From: Saprospiraceae bacterium
GTDB lineage: Bacteria > Bacteroidota > Bacteroidia > Chitinophagales > Saprospiraceae
Direction: 5' to 3'
Assembly (NCBI GenBank): GCA_016720635.1
Contig: JADKKF010000004.1
Coordinates: 248,001-312,000 of the forward strand
DNA: 64,000 bases
The notes under the pieces were generated by a model. The model searched no databases. It was given only the letters and a program-made list of their open reading frames with translations, and was not told the DNA's origin. Position numbers and translations under genes: made by a program. Shown one piece after another: positions 7,966 through 16,795 of the stretch (position 1 is the stretch's first letter; each line of letters begins with the position of its first letter).

Positions 7966-9021
7966 CTAATTCTCCAAATAGATTTTTTCCACCCTTTCCG
8001 TCAATTTCTTTACATCATGCACCTTTTCCATCCACTTACGTGAAGCCATTCCGATTTGATTTAATGCGTGTGGGTCTTTCACAAAATTCCTAATGGCATC
8101 CTCCAAATTATCTGCATTGACGTTGATGATGGGGCACTCTTTGGATATTCCAGCTTCATATACCGAAGGCATAATAAATGCCATCACGGGTTTTCCAAGA
8201 CTCATAGCTTCCATAGCGGCACCAGCATATGACCCTAAGATTATTTGGTCGATATATAGATCGCAGGTAGCCATTTTTTCTAAGACTTTAGAATGATCTA
8301 TGTTATGAATTAATTCGAATGTGATATGGCCTTCGCTAGCTAGTTTTTCAAGGATTGGGATTATAATATGAGAACCTTTTGCCTTCAACTTAGAAGGAGC
8401 GTGGATGATACTAATTCTTCTTTTATCATCAAATTTTGGATAGTTTGGCTTCAGTTGGCTCAAGTCGAAACGGTAATTAACTACGTTTACTTCTGGAAAT
8501 AAATCTTTCCGCACAAACAAAGACATCTCTGGGACGACCATCGGTATGAAACCATTATTAGCGAATAATGCCTGTGTTTTCAAAGATTTTTCTTTAGACT
8601 CTACATGAGCGTATTCGTACCCATTGTTGTAAATGGACTTGTACCAAGGGCTCTCTGCCATGGTAATTTCTGGTATGCGTATATCACTTCCTACCCACTC
8701 CACAATTTTCCTCTTAGCAAAAAATCCCGCCAATCGGACATCCATTTGTAATGGATAAGGGGGTTCGTAAATATACTGGATGACATCCGTCCAAATAAAA
8801 TACTTTAAGCAATAAAAATGGTATAAAAAAGCCGACCACAGTGCTCTAAAAATGCCTTGATTGAACTTAAAAAATGGAACGTGAACGATTTTTACCACGT
8901 CACTTTGCCATTTCATTTTTTCCAAAATGATAAAAACTACCTCATGCCCTCTCCTAGCCAATTCTTCGGCATTGTGCAACTGAACAAAGGCCAAATTATA
9001 TGGCAAAAACAGTATCCTCAT
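7966..9021 (-). CDS. glycosyltransferase family 4-like
   Basis: The 351-residue GT-B protein begins MRILFLPYNLAFVQLHNAEE and has a GT4-type C-terminal donor domain: RISIIHAPSKLKAKGSHII, then a nucleotide-binding region ending GSYAGAAMEAMSLGKPVMAF (ExMxxGxP). It probably adds one sugar of the repeat unit on the cytoplasmic side of the membrane. Its start overlaps the stop of the preceding glycosyltransferase by 4 bp (ATGA), so the two are translationally coupled and probably act on consecutive steps. Donor specificity cannot be read. The two proteins resemble each other in the C-terminal domain. Confidence 0.85.
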   Translation of the reverse strand: MRILFLPYNLAFVQLHNAEELARRGHEVVFIILEKMKWQSDVVKIVHVPFFKFNQGIFRALWSAFLYHFYCLKYFIWTDVIQYIYEPPYPLQMDVRLAGFFAKRKIVEWVGSDIRIPEITMAESPWYKSIYNNGYEYAHVESKEKSLKTQALFANNGFIPMVVPEMSLFVRKDLFPEVNVVNYRFDLSQLKPNYPKFDDKRRISIIHAPSKLKAKGSHIIIPILEKLASEGHITFELIHNIDHSKVLEKMATCDLYIDQIILGSYAGAAMEAMSLGKPVMAFIMPSVYEAGISKECPIINVNADNLEDAIRNFVKDPHALNQIGMASRKWMEKVHDVKKLTERVEKIYLEN

Positions 9022-10178
9022 GCGACTTGAAGTACTTTGCTATTCACGAGAGCCAATTGTTTTCCCAATACTTCCAGAGAGTGATATTTTTCGACATAAT
9101 CCCTAGATTTTTGGCCAATAGTCTGCAATTTTTCAGGATTAGAAATCAAATATCTTAGCTTATCCTCAATGTTGAACCACTGGGCGTTGACGATGGGTAG
9201 ATCTTCCTTATCCAGCAGATTTTGTGATTCGAAGAGTTCCGTTAGGTCCTCTCGGAGGTAACACACAACAGGAATACCGAGCGCCATCGCTTCCATAGCG
9301 AACATGGCATACCAACCAATGACGAGCTGGTCAACGACGATATCAATATTTTCCAAAGAATGCTTTATTTCGCTATTTTTCACTCTTTCACGCAAAATTA
9401 ATTCTACAGGATATCCCTCTTTTTTAAGATTATCCACGGCTCGAATGATGTATTCAGTTCCCTTGAGATTTCGATGATTCGGTGCGTGTAAAATTCGAAT
9501 GGTGCCGTCTTTGGGAACCAAATTTTCTTCGTTTCGCTTCCAATATTCAGTATTTATCCCAAAATGAGATATCATAAGTGTGTCCCAATGGTACATGTAA
9601 TCCACCCAATCCAAGCCACCGATTATATGATCAGCGAGAATCGTCCAAAGGTCTATTTTTCGCTCTATCAACTTTCTTCTGGTTTTCAAACTGGGGTAAT
9701 CCTGTGCTAGTCCATGCTTGTACAAGAGATTCTTATTTCGAGTCACTTCCTGAACGTCTCCACCATACGGCATCACGACCATTTTCACTCGAGCCCAATG
9801 AAGCAAGTATGGCTCCAGTTTCCAAAGAAATGCCTTGCACTTCGCCAACGGGCCACCCGTAAAATAAAAATACAAAATTTTATATCGAAATATGACGTGA
9901 AAATAAATTGCAAATGGCCTCACCAATTGCCCAAGCTTGCCTGAATATTTTTTATCAAATCTTATATCAAAGTCATCGAAAATATCATAGACTTCTTGGA
10001 CAAATGTCTCCGAGGAAAACCCATATATCTTTAATGCCGCTTGGTGATATGGGTGTGACAATATGGGTTCTGGACCTATCCCGACATCAATTTTCTTTGT
10101 CGCAAACCTCGCTATAAATGCCCCAAGAATAACCCAAGGCAAAAAAAATAATTCCACTAAAAACCAAATGCCAATCAC
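9018..10178 (-). CDS. glycosyltransferase family 4-like
   Basis: The 386-residue protein has an N-terminal hydrophobic stretch (IGIWFLVELFFLPWVILGAF) that probably contacts the membrane. The donor domain contains IRILHAPNHRNLKGTEYII and ends in GWYAMFAMEAMALGIPVVCY, the same ExMxxGxP motif as in the next gene. It overlaps the methyltransferase upstream by 4 bp and the next glycosyltransferase by 4 bp. The acceptor and donor are unknown. Confidence 0.82.
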   Translation of the reverse strand: MIGIWFLVELFFLPWVILGAFIARFATKKIDVGIGPEPILSHPYHQAALKIYGFSSETFVQEVYDIFDDFDIRFDKKYSGKLGQLVRPFAIYFHVIFRYKILYFYFTGGPLAKCKAFLWKLEPYLLHWARVKMVVMPYGGDVQEVTRNKNLLYKHGLAQDYPSLKTRRKLIERKIDLWTILADHIIGGLDWVDYMYHWDTLMISHFGINTEYWKRNEENLVPKDGTIRILHAPNHRNLKGTEYIIRAVDNLKKEGYPVELILRERVKNSEIKHSLENIDIVVDQLVIGWYAMFAMEAMALGIPVVCYLREDLTELFESQNLLDKEDLPIVNAQWFNIEDKLRYLISNPEKLQTIGQKSRDYVEKYHSLEVLGKQLALVNSKVLQVA

Positions 10179-11056
10179 GATTTCAAGCCCCTCATGGTGA
10201 TGCCATAATGATCGACGCAGTGTTGAACGATTTTCAGATTATTGGATTCGAACCATGTGCTGACTTCGTCCAATGTATGACGCGTACAATCTTGAGGGTG
10301 ATACCAGTCATAATTGATCACGGCATTGTCCTCAAATTTGAATTCGTCGTTCCAAAAAATCTTGGCAAAATGGTGATAAATAAAGCGCTGCAAATCGTAT
10401 TCACCCGCTTCGATACCAAGGATATCCACTTGTGGGATCTGTATTTTTACTTTGAGGTCATGCAGTGCTTTCCCTAGTTCGGTTATCTGCCTACACGCTT
10501 TCATCGAATCTTCATAGGACAACCCTTTGATTTTTTCACGGACGAAATCATCCGTGTATTCTCGGATTGGAGCCTTTTGCTTATACACATAAATGGCGAT
10601 TTCACCGTTTGGATCGAGGATCTTCACTAGATTATCAAACGATTCTTTAGCATCACCCGTATGGTGCAATACCTCTTGGCAATATATAAAGTCAAAAGTT
10701 CCTATCCCCTCAATCGGTTCTCTCAGATTTCTAGCAAAAAATCGCATATTATCCACCCCTTCAAAATTTTGCTTGGCGATCTCAGATGCCGTCAAATCTA
10801 TGCCCGTGACCACCGCTTCCACTGGAGCAAATTTCCGTAACAAGGCCGTAACCCGACCATTGCCGCAGCCAGCATCAAGGATCTTGCGTCTATTCTTAAG
10901 CAATTGCGCCCAACCTTGAGCTCCTTCTACCCCATTCCTAGTGGCTATCCATTGGAATATATCCGAGCTTTCGTTCAGGGTTTGCTCGAAGGCCAATCCT
11001 TTATTATTGTCCCATTTTTCAAAAAAACTTTTCGCGGTATTATTCTCCAATTGCAT
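10175..11056 (-). CDS. class I SAM-dependent methyltransferase
   Basis: The 293-residue protein has motif I ILDAGCGNGRVTALL (about residue 55), an acidic residue at the end of beta-2 (VTGIDLTASEIAKQNF), and FDFIYCQEVLHHTGDAKESF, which resembles UbiE/Coq5-type and glycan-cluster methyltransferases. It starts inside the last codons of the upstream epimerase (17-bp overlap) and overlaps the next glycosyltransferase by 4 bp, so it belongs to a tightly packed sub-operon. It probably methylates a nucleotide sugar or lipid-linked sugar; the substrate is unknown. Confidence 0.88.
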   Translation of the reverse strand: MQLENNTAKSFFEKWDNNKGLAFEQTLNESSDIFQWIATRNGVEGAQGWAQLLKNRRKILDAGCGNGRVTALLRKFAPVEAVVTGIDLTASEIAKQNFEGVDNMRFFARNLREPIEGIGTFDFIYCQEVLHHTGDAKESFDNLVKILDPNGEIAIYVYKQKAPIREYTDDFVREKIKGLSYEDSMKACRQITELGKALHDLKVKIQIPQVDILGIEAGEYDLQRFIYHHFAKIFWNDEFKFEDNAVINYDWYHPQDCTRHTLDEVSTWFESNNLKIVQHCVDHYGITMRGLKS

Positions 11057-11903
11057 GTTTTAAGCCATTTTCTAAGGTCATATATTCATAATTCGGGACA
11101 CAAGCCTGTAATTTCGTGGTATCTCCAACCAGATATGTTATGTCATTTTCGTTTGATTCTACAAGAGGAGATACTTTCAACACCTGCCCGATCGCATCTA
11201 CGATTTCACCTAAATGATATTTTTTAGGTCCACCTAAATTGATAGTCTCCAGATTTTTATCCTGATTTTCCATCACTTCCAACATCAATTGGCACGCATC
11301 TTCGACGTATATTGGATTGATATAAAGCCCTTGTCCTTGTGCGAGATTAATGGTATCGCCCTTTTTTACCTTTTCTATCATATTGGGAATCAACATATTA
11401 TGTTGACCATCTCCATACAAACCAAAAATTCTAAAAACAGTAATTTTCATGTATTCGGCATATGATTTGCATAAAGATTCCCCTAGCACTTTGGACCAAG
11501 CGTAGAAACTATGTGGATTTACTGGATCCGCTTCGGTGTAAATCTGCTTTGTATTGCCGTAAACATTTCCCGTGGATGCGTATATAAAATGAGTTGCACC
11601 ACTCTTTCTAGACCATTCAAGGAGTCTTTGGGTTGCATGAACGTTTACTTGATAGACGTCACCCATGCCATCTGGCACCTCTCTATAACGACTAGATTGT
11701 GCAAGGTGAAAAACCTTTGTAATGCCCACAGGCAGGACTTTTTCCAAATCACTATGCACCAAATCCTCGTGTAGATGGGTATAGTTTTCATGCTCAATAA
11801 GCGGAGCAGTTCTGGCAATTCCCACAACTTTTTCGCCTTGTGCTAGGCAGTATTTTAGGAGATGCTGCGCAAGAAAACCATTGATGCCAGTAATTAGTAT
11901 CAT
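11040..11903 (-). CDS. NAD-dependent epimerase/dehydratase (SDR)
   Basis: The 287-residue extended SDR begins MILITGINGFLAQHLLKYCL. It has a Ser in YASTGNVYGNTKQ and YxxxK in NPHSFYAWSKVLGESLCKSY, with substrate-side FRIFGLYGDGQHNMLIPNMI. It is shorter than typical UDP-sugar epimerases and resembles sugar 4-ketoreductases or dehydratases of glycan clusters. One inferred role is reduction of the dTDP-4-keto-6-deoxyglucose made by RfbA and RfbB, because no rfbC/rfbD is visible. The exact reaction is not determined. Confidence 0.8.
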   Translation of the reverse strand: MILITGINGFLAQHLLKYCLAQGEKVVGIARTAPLIEHENYTHLHEDLVHSDLEKVLPVGITKVFHLAQSSRYREVPDGMGDVYQVNVHATQRLLEWSRKSGATHFIYASTGNVYGNTKQIYTEADPVNPHSFYAWSKVLGESLCKSYAEYMKITVFRIFGLYGDGQHNMLIPNMIEKVKKGDTINLAQGQGLYINPIYVEDACQLMLEVMENQDKNLETINLGGPKKYHLGEIVDAIGQVLKVSPLVESNENDITYLVGDTTKLQACVPNYEYMTLENGLKHAIGE

Positions 11904-11934
11904 TTTTCTACTTGCCTAAATATTTTTTTAGTTT

Positions 11935-12044
11935 GGGCGTATCCCTCATTTCGTCTTCACGACGAATTCGGGTCGCGTGTTCCGTGGGTTCCGTACCGAC
12001 TAGGTCGGCACTCCCCTTTGGGGACCACTCCACCCTCTTACGCA
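11935..12044 (+). repeat. structured intergenic element, copy A
   Basis: It lies between asnB and the epimerase, antisense to both. The closing arms GCGTA (11937) and TACGC (12039) are complementary. Inside: the hairpin TTCGTC/GACGAA, the motif TTCGGGTCGC, then GTGGGTTCCGT, the hairpin CCGAC/GTCGG, a small CCCC/GGGG hairpin, and GACCACTCC. The same order of parts recurs in copies C, D, E and H. Confidence 0.75.
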
Positions 12045-12058
12045 GCGCAGTTGCATTG

Positions 12059-13951
12059 TTAAACTTTTTCTCCATTGATAAATATCCGGCACCACCATTC
12101 AAAATTCATCAAACTCCAAAGCAAGAGCCTGTGGTTAACGCCCATCTGGGTGTGTTCATGGAGTATTTGTTCTATGAATTTTGGCTTGATATATTCGTGT
12201 GATACTATATTTTTTCCAAGCAGGAGTTCTTTTACGTATTGGGCGTTTTCGCCGCGATACCAGCTCTCATCAGGCGCACTAAAGCCCTGTTTTTTGCGCT
12301 GCAATATGTCTTGAGGCAGGATATTTTGCATGGCTTTTCTCAGAACATTTTTCCCATCGTCGTACTGTTGATAAAGTTTCCTTTTGTTTCCAACTACGTT
12401 TTCATCGATTTTTTTCATCAATTCCAAATTGCCCAATTTGTATTTGACGGGCATTTTTTGGACGAAATCCACTAGGTCATTATCAAGGAAAGGAAATCTC
12501 TCTTCCAATCCATGCGCCATCGCCAGTTTATCCCCCACTAATAGCAGTCCTGGTAAGAAAGTCTTAATCTCAAAATACAGTGAATTGTTGATATGCTCTT
12601 CGGGTGTATTGTATTTCAACTTATTGTTAAAAAGAAAAACCTTGTCGAATATCGTTCGTGGCTCGGTTATGTCCATGCGGCCGAATACATCATCTTGAAA
12701 AAGAAAAGGCTTCTGGTCGTCAGACACCAAACGCTGCCAGTATTGGTAATATTGATCGAGATAATCCTTTTGATCTAACGATTGGAATACCCTATAATAC
12801 CTCCATGGATAGCCTGCGAATAATTCATCGCCTCCAGTCCCTTGAAGACAAACCTTAACAAACTTTGAAGCCAACCTCGCTATGGTATAATTTGGGTAGG
12901 ACATACCAACACGCAAATCCTCCAAGTGATACACAACTTTAGGAAGGCTAAATTTTAAATCTCCAGAGTTCATCACTTGTTCGTAATGCTCGCTTTTGAT
13001 GATATTAGCTGTCAGTTCGGCATCTCTTCTTTCATCAAAATTTGACTCAACTCCGGTGACATTATTCATCTCAAATCCACCTGTAAAAGTGTAAAGTCTC
13101 GGAACATGCGTTGCGGCAGTCACTGCGATAGATCCAGAATCCATCCCCCCTGAGAGGTACGAACCAACAGGGACATCGGCGACCATCTGCTTGGTTACCG
13201 CTTTCTTGAACAAGTCTTCGGTCTGAAATATCGCCTCTTCTTCGGTTATCGAAGCATTGCTATCGCTAGCAAAGTGATAATCCCACCACGCATTGTGCTT
13301 TATTTCACTAGTGGATGTATTGATCGCCAAGGTATTGGCTGGAGGCAGCATCGCCACACCATCGAACAAAGTCCTAAAGCTGAATAGATTTTGAAATGTA
13401 AAATATTCATTCAGTGCCCCTGCATTTAATTTTACTTTAAATTTAGGGTGGTCTAAAAATGCTTTTATCTCGCTGGCAAACAAGAGAACGCCTTCTTGAA
13501 AATAGTAATACAGTGGCTTTACCCCAAATCGATCCCTACTGAGATACAAGGTCGAGGTCGAGTGGTGATAGGCACCTACAGCAAACATTCCATCTAATTT
13601 TTGAAAGAAAGAAGTACCATATTCTGCCAATCCTTCACTGATGACTTCTGTGTCTGTAGTGGATACAAAAGTATGGCCTAGTGATAAAAGATTGGTTTTC
13701 AATTCTTTATAATTATAAATACAGCCATTGAACACAATGGTCCAATCTTTATTTGCGCTGTGCATGGGTTGAGCCCCTTTTTCAGAAAGATCAAGAATCG
13801 ATAAGCGGCGATGTCCTAGACCTACATTTTCTTTTATGAAAATGCCTTGACCATCTGGACCTCGGTGAGCCAAACGATCCGTCATCTTTTGAAGGACTTG
13901 TGGACCTACTTGAGCACCATTCAGATTAAAAACACCCGTAATACCGCACAT
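12059..13951 (-). CDS. asnB: asparagine synthase-type amidotransferase (glutamine-hydrolysing)
   Basis: The 630-residue protein begins MCGITGVFN, so Cys2 is the exposed nucleophile of the Ntn-type glutaminase domain (residues 1 to about 210, with RHRRLSILD-like and NGCIYNYKELK motifs). The synthetase domain follows with the PP-loop SYLSGGMDSGSIAV. In polysaccharide clusters such AsnB homologues (for example WbpS of Pseudomonas aeruginosa O6) amidate uronic acids. Here the TviB-like and TviC-like enzymes make a HexNAcA that could be the substrate (inference). It is 7 bp from the upstream epimerase and intact. Confidence 0.9.
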   Translation of the reverse strand: MCGITGVFNLNGAQVGPQVLQKMTDRLAHRGPDGQGIFIKENVGLGHRRLSILDLSEKGAQPMHSANKDWTIVFNGCIYNYKELKTNLLSLGHTFVSTTDTEVISEGLAEYGTSFFQKLDGMFAVGAYHHSTSTLYLSRDRFGVKPLYYYFQEGVLLFASEIKAFLDHPKFKVKLNAGALNEYFTFQNLFSFRTLFDGVAMLPPANTLAINTSTSEIKHNAWWDYHFASDSNASITEEEAIFQTEDLFKKAVTKQMVADVPVGSYLSGGMDSGSIAVTAATHVPRLYTFTGGFEMNNVTGVESNFDERRDAELTANIIKSEHYEQVMNSGDLKFSLPKVVYHLEDLRVGMSYPNYTIARLASKFVKVCLQGTGGDELFAGYPWRYYRVFQSLDQKDYLDQYYQYWQRLVSDDQKPFLFQDDVFGRMDITEPRTIFDKVFLFNNKLKYNTPEEHINNSLYFEIKTFLPGLLLVGDKLAMAHGLEERFPFLDNDLVDFVQKMPVKYKLGNLELMKKIDENVVGNKRKLYQQYDDGKNVLRKAMQNILPQDILQRKKQGFSAPDESWYRGENAQYVKELLLGKNIVSHEYIKPKFIEQILHEHTQMGVNHRLLLWSLMNFEWWCRIFINGEKV

Positions 13952-13957
13952 AAATAC

Positions 13958-14929
13958 CTAGCTATTGGAAATCCTCCAATCGATTAACTTTTGCAATCCT
14001 GTCTTCAGGTCATATTTAGGCAAAAATCCCAAATCAGTTTGGGCTTTTTTGTTTGACCCTATGCGATTTTGGACCAATGCCCTAGCATCATCCGCAGTAT
14101 ATGGCTTGTAAGTAACTTTAAGTTCCGAATTTTTCAATTCTAATATTAAGTCACATAATTGCTTGATAGAAGTCTGCACTTCCGTACCCACGTTGTAAAA
14201 ACCATGTTTTACTTCACTTTCTAAGGCAAGGACGTTGAAACGAGCTACATCTTCTACGTATATAAAATCATAAGCTTGGCTTCCATCCCCGTTTATGACT
14301 GGAGACTCATTGGCATCAATTTTATTGAGCATGATAGGGATAACTCCAGTATAAGCCGCTGTTTGGTCTTGATGCGGCCCATATACATTCATATATCTAA
14401 GTCCAATTACCTCCAAACCATATCGATCATTGAATGCGGTCGCCATGGCTTCCCCAGCTATCTTAGTGGCTCCATAAAAATTCTTATTATTAAAAGGATG
14501 TGCCTCCGTCATGGGCACTTCGACAGCATCACCATAGACACTAGCAGACGAGGACCAAATGAGCTTTTTAACCTTGTTTTTCACACAAGCCTCTAGCACA
14601 TTGAATGTCCCCGCTATATTCACTTCGAAGGCTGTCCTAGGAAAGTCCTTACAGTGTAAAAGCCACATAGCCGAAAGGCAAAACACATAATCTATCCCAA
14701 TCATGGCCTCGTTTAAGATATCAATATCTCGAATATCGCCCCCTATTGGAAATATAGAGCAGCGCTCATCGGTCAAAGCCTCGGAAAGATATTCCCTCTT
14801 ACCCCTAGCAAAATTATCATAAACTACAACTGACTTGACAGGGTGTTTTAGGAGTTCGGTGACGACAAAGCTGCCTATAAAACCAGCTCCGCCAATGACT
14901 AAAACCTTGCTATTTTCTAATTTATTCAT
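13958..14929 (-). CDS. NAD-dependent sugar-nucleotide epimerase/dehydratase
   Basis: The 323-residue extended SDR has the motif VIGGAGFIGSFVVTELL, the SSSASVYGDAVEVP catalytic Ser region, YxxxK in NFYGATKIAGEAMA, and substrate residues LRYMNVYGPHQDQTAAYTG. It is GalE/WbpP-like, with a FCLSAMWLLHCKDFP stretch where C4-epimerases usually have HxAA. This suggests a different sugar or reaction. It sits between the UDP-HexNAc dehydrogenase (21 bp upstream) and asnB, so it may work on the uronic-acid branch. The precise product is unknown. Confidence 0.82.
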   Translation of the reverse strand: MNKLENSKVLVIGGAGFIGSFVVTELLKHPVKSVVVYDNFARGKREYLSEALTDERCSIFPIGGDIRDIDILNEAMIGIDYVFCLSAMWLLHCKDFPRTAFEVNIAGTFNVLEACVKNKVKKLIWSSSASVYGDAVEVPMTEAHPFNNKNFYGATKIAGEAMATAFNDRYGLEVIGLRYMNVYGPHQDQTAAYTGVIPIMLNKIDANESPVINGDGSQAYDFIYVEDVARFNVLALESEVKHGFYNVGTEVQTSIKQLCDLILELKNSELKVTYKPYTADDARALVQNRIGSNKKAQTDLGFLPKYDLKTGLQKLIDWRISNS

Positions 14930-14950
14930 TTCAATTTTTTGCTAAGATTA

Positions 14951-16243
14951 CTAAAGGCTCCAGTATTTGATATCCGTATTTCTCAGAGACTTAAACATAC
15001 CTTTTATATCGATAAAAACTAAGTTTTGCTTTGAAATCTCTTTAAGATATGCTTCGGTAAAATCCTTAAAGACGTCGTGGGCAACTGCCAATACAATGGC
15101 GTCATAATCATTGCCAATGGTATCCACCATGGATAGACCGTATTCGTGTTTTACTTCAGCATGGTCCACGTTTGGATCGTAGATATCCACTTGGAGGCTA
15201 TAGTTTTGTAATGCCTTTACGAGATTTGCAACTTTTGAATTTCTGATGTCAGAAACATTTTCTTTGAAGGTGATCCCTAGTACCAAAACCTTGCAATGCT
15301 TGATGTCTTTGCCTTGCTTGATAAGCATTTGTACGGTCTTTTTTGCGATATGTTCTGGCATATCGTCGTTGATTCTACGGCCACTCAATATTACCTGTGG
15401 ATTGTAGCCCATCTGCATGGCCTTGTAGGTGAGATAATAAGGATCGACACCGATGCAATGTCCCCCCACTAGCCCTGGAGACAATTTGATGAAATTCCAC
15501 TTGGTACCTGCCGCTTCGAGAACTTCGTGCGTGTCTATCTCGAGCTTATCAAATATCATGGACAATTCGTTCATGAAGGCAATGTTCACGTCACGCTGTG
15601 CATTCTCAATGACCTTAGCTGCTTCAGCAACCTTGATCGAAGTGGCTTTGTGTAAACCAGCTTCTATGATTTGTCCATATACCTTGGCGATTTCTTCAAG
15701 GGATTCGGCGTCTGAACCAGAAACGATCTTGAGGATCTTGTGGATAGGACGGGTTTTGTCTCCTGGGTTGATACGCTCTGGAGAATACCCAGCTTTATAA
15801 TCAACGTTCAGCTTTAAGCCTGAAAGTTGCTCTATTACGGGTAAACAATCCTCCTCAGTGCAACCAGGATATACTGTTGATTCAAAAATGACATAATCGC
15901 CTTTCTTTAATACCTTTCCTATCGTCCTAGATGCTGCTAAAACAGGGGTAAGATCGGGTACGCAATGGTCATCTACAGGAGTAGGAACAGCGACTATATA
16001 AAAATTAGCCGTTCTGAGTACTTCAATATCATCCGTGAAGGTAATGTCCTTGTTTTTGAATTCGGAGGAATCAAGCTCGTTCGATGGATCTATATGATTT
16101 TGCATCATTTCGACCCTCGATTTGTTGATATCAAATCCTATGACTTTAAAATGTTTGGCAAATTCTAAAGCAATGGGCAAGCCAACATAGCCCAACCCAA
16201 TTACACCGATTTTCTTTTGTTTATTGATTAGTTCTTGATACAT
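14951..16243 (-). CDS. UDP-N-acetylhexosamine 6-dehydrogenase (TviB/WbpO-like)
   Basis: The 430-residue protein has an N-terminal NAD domain (IGVIGLGYVGLPIALEFAKH), a conserved FESTVYPGCTEEDCLPV, GYSPERINPGDK, KVIENAQRDVNIAFMNEL, and the catalytic-Cys motif GLVGGHCIGVDPYYL. GHCIGVDPYY distinguishes UDP-HexNAc dehydrogenases (TviB, WbpA/WbpO) from UDP-glucose dehydrogenase (GGSCFPKD), which is present separately at 18876-20192. It oxidises the C6 of UDP-GlcNAc or UDP-GalNAc to the uronic acid. The C4-epimerase at 4817-5752 is the likely partner. Confidence 0.92.
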   Translation of the reverse strand: MYQELINKQKKIGVIGLGYVGLPIALEFAKHFKVIGFDINKSRVEMMQNHIDPSNELDSSEFKNKDITFTDDIEVLRTANFYIVAVPTPVDDHCVPDLTPVLAASRTIGKVLKKGDYVIFESTVYPGCTEEDCLPVIEQLSGLKLNVDYKAGYSPERINPGDKTRPIHKILKIVSGSDAESLEEIAKVYGQIIEAGLHKATSIKVAEAAKVIENAQRDVNIAFMNELSMIFDKLEIDTHEVLEAAGTKWNFIKLSPGLVGGHCIGVDPYYLTYKAMQMGYNPQVILSGRRINDDMPEHIAKKTVQMLIKQGKDIKHCKVLVLGITFKENVSDIRNSKVANLVKALQNYSLQVDIYDPNVDHAEVKHEYGLSMVDTIGNDYDAIVLAVAHDVFKDFTEAYLKEISKQNLVFIDIKGMFKSLRNTDIKYWSL

Positions 16244-16261
16244 AAGATGAATTATTCGTTA

Positions 16262-16795
16262 TTATTCGGCGCTCCATAAAAGGAGCAAATCTTGATCTTT
16301 ATTGTTTAAATGCATTAACTGAAATTCTTTAGAACTGAGGATTAAATGCCTGAGTTTTCTGTTGATCACTTTTTCTACTTTGGCGCTTAGCTCCATCAAG
16401 TAGGAAGTGTCAATATCACCTACTAGCACCAAATCAACTATTTCTGAGTCTTTGCCTTTCGAAAAATCTCCATCCAACAAGACGTGTTCGACATTGCCAA
16501 GTCTTACTATGATATTCTCGATGATTTGGTCAACCCCAATGTGTTTGAGTAAAATGTTGTGGATATCTCTAAAGAGCGGATGAGCGATATTGGCTTTAAA
16601 ATATTTTTTATTTCCTTCCAAAAATGAATGTAAGAACCCAGCATTTTCCAATTTGTTGAGTTCGATGCGGATGCTATTGGTGGATTCTCCAAACTCAGAT
16701 TCTAAGCTACGCAGGTAAGCAGTAGCATTAGAATTGATGAAGAATTTCATCAACAATTTGATACGAGTCTTGGAAGAAATGAGGGTTTCTATCAC
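16262..16795 (-). CDS. winged-helix regulator with degenerate nucleotidyltransferase-like domain
   Basis: The 177-residue protein has an N-terminal winged helix (residues about 1-70: SKTRIKLLMKFF, then TNSIRIELNKLENAGFLHS as recognition helix and wing) of ArsR/MarR type. The C-terminal half reads EHVLLDGDFSKGKDSEIVDLVLVGDI, which matches the GSFARGxxxSDIDLxV pattern of MNT-type nucleotidyltransferases, but with GD instead of GS and VDLVLV instead of a clear DxD. It is therefore probably catalytically inactive. Its ATG overlaps the rfbA stop by 4 bp, so it is made with the sugar enzymes and could be an operon-internal feedback regulator (inference). Confidence 0.7.
   Translation of the reverse strand: MIETLISSKTRIKLLMKFFINSNATAYLRSLESEFGESTNSIRIELNKLENAGFLHSFLEGNKKYFKANIAHPLFRDIHNILLKHIGVDQIIENIIVRLGNVEHVLLDGDFSKGKDSEIVDLVLVGDIDTSYLMELSAKVEKVINRKLRHLILSSKEFQLMHLNNKDQDLLLLWSAE

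Noticed and set aside
11935..12044. Intrinsic terminator or operon riboswitch explanation for the structured elements
   Set aside because: The copies lie in both orientations relative to the genes and lack U tracts; as cis-regulators they would be expected on one strand at fixed positions.
12059..12858. Several plus-strand ORFs opposite asnB
   Set aside because: They are antisense shadows of a well-conserved gene.
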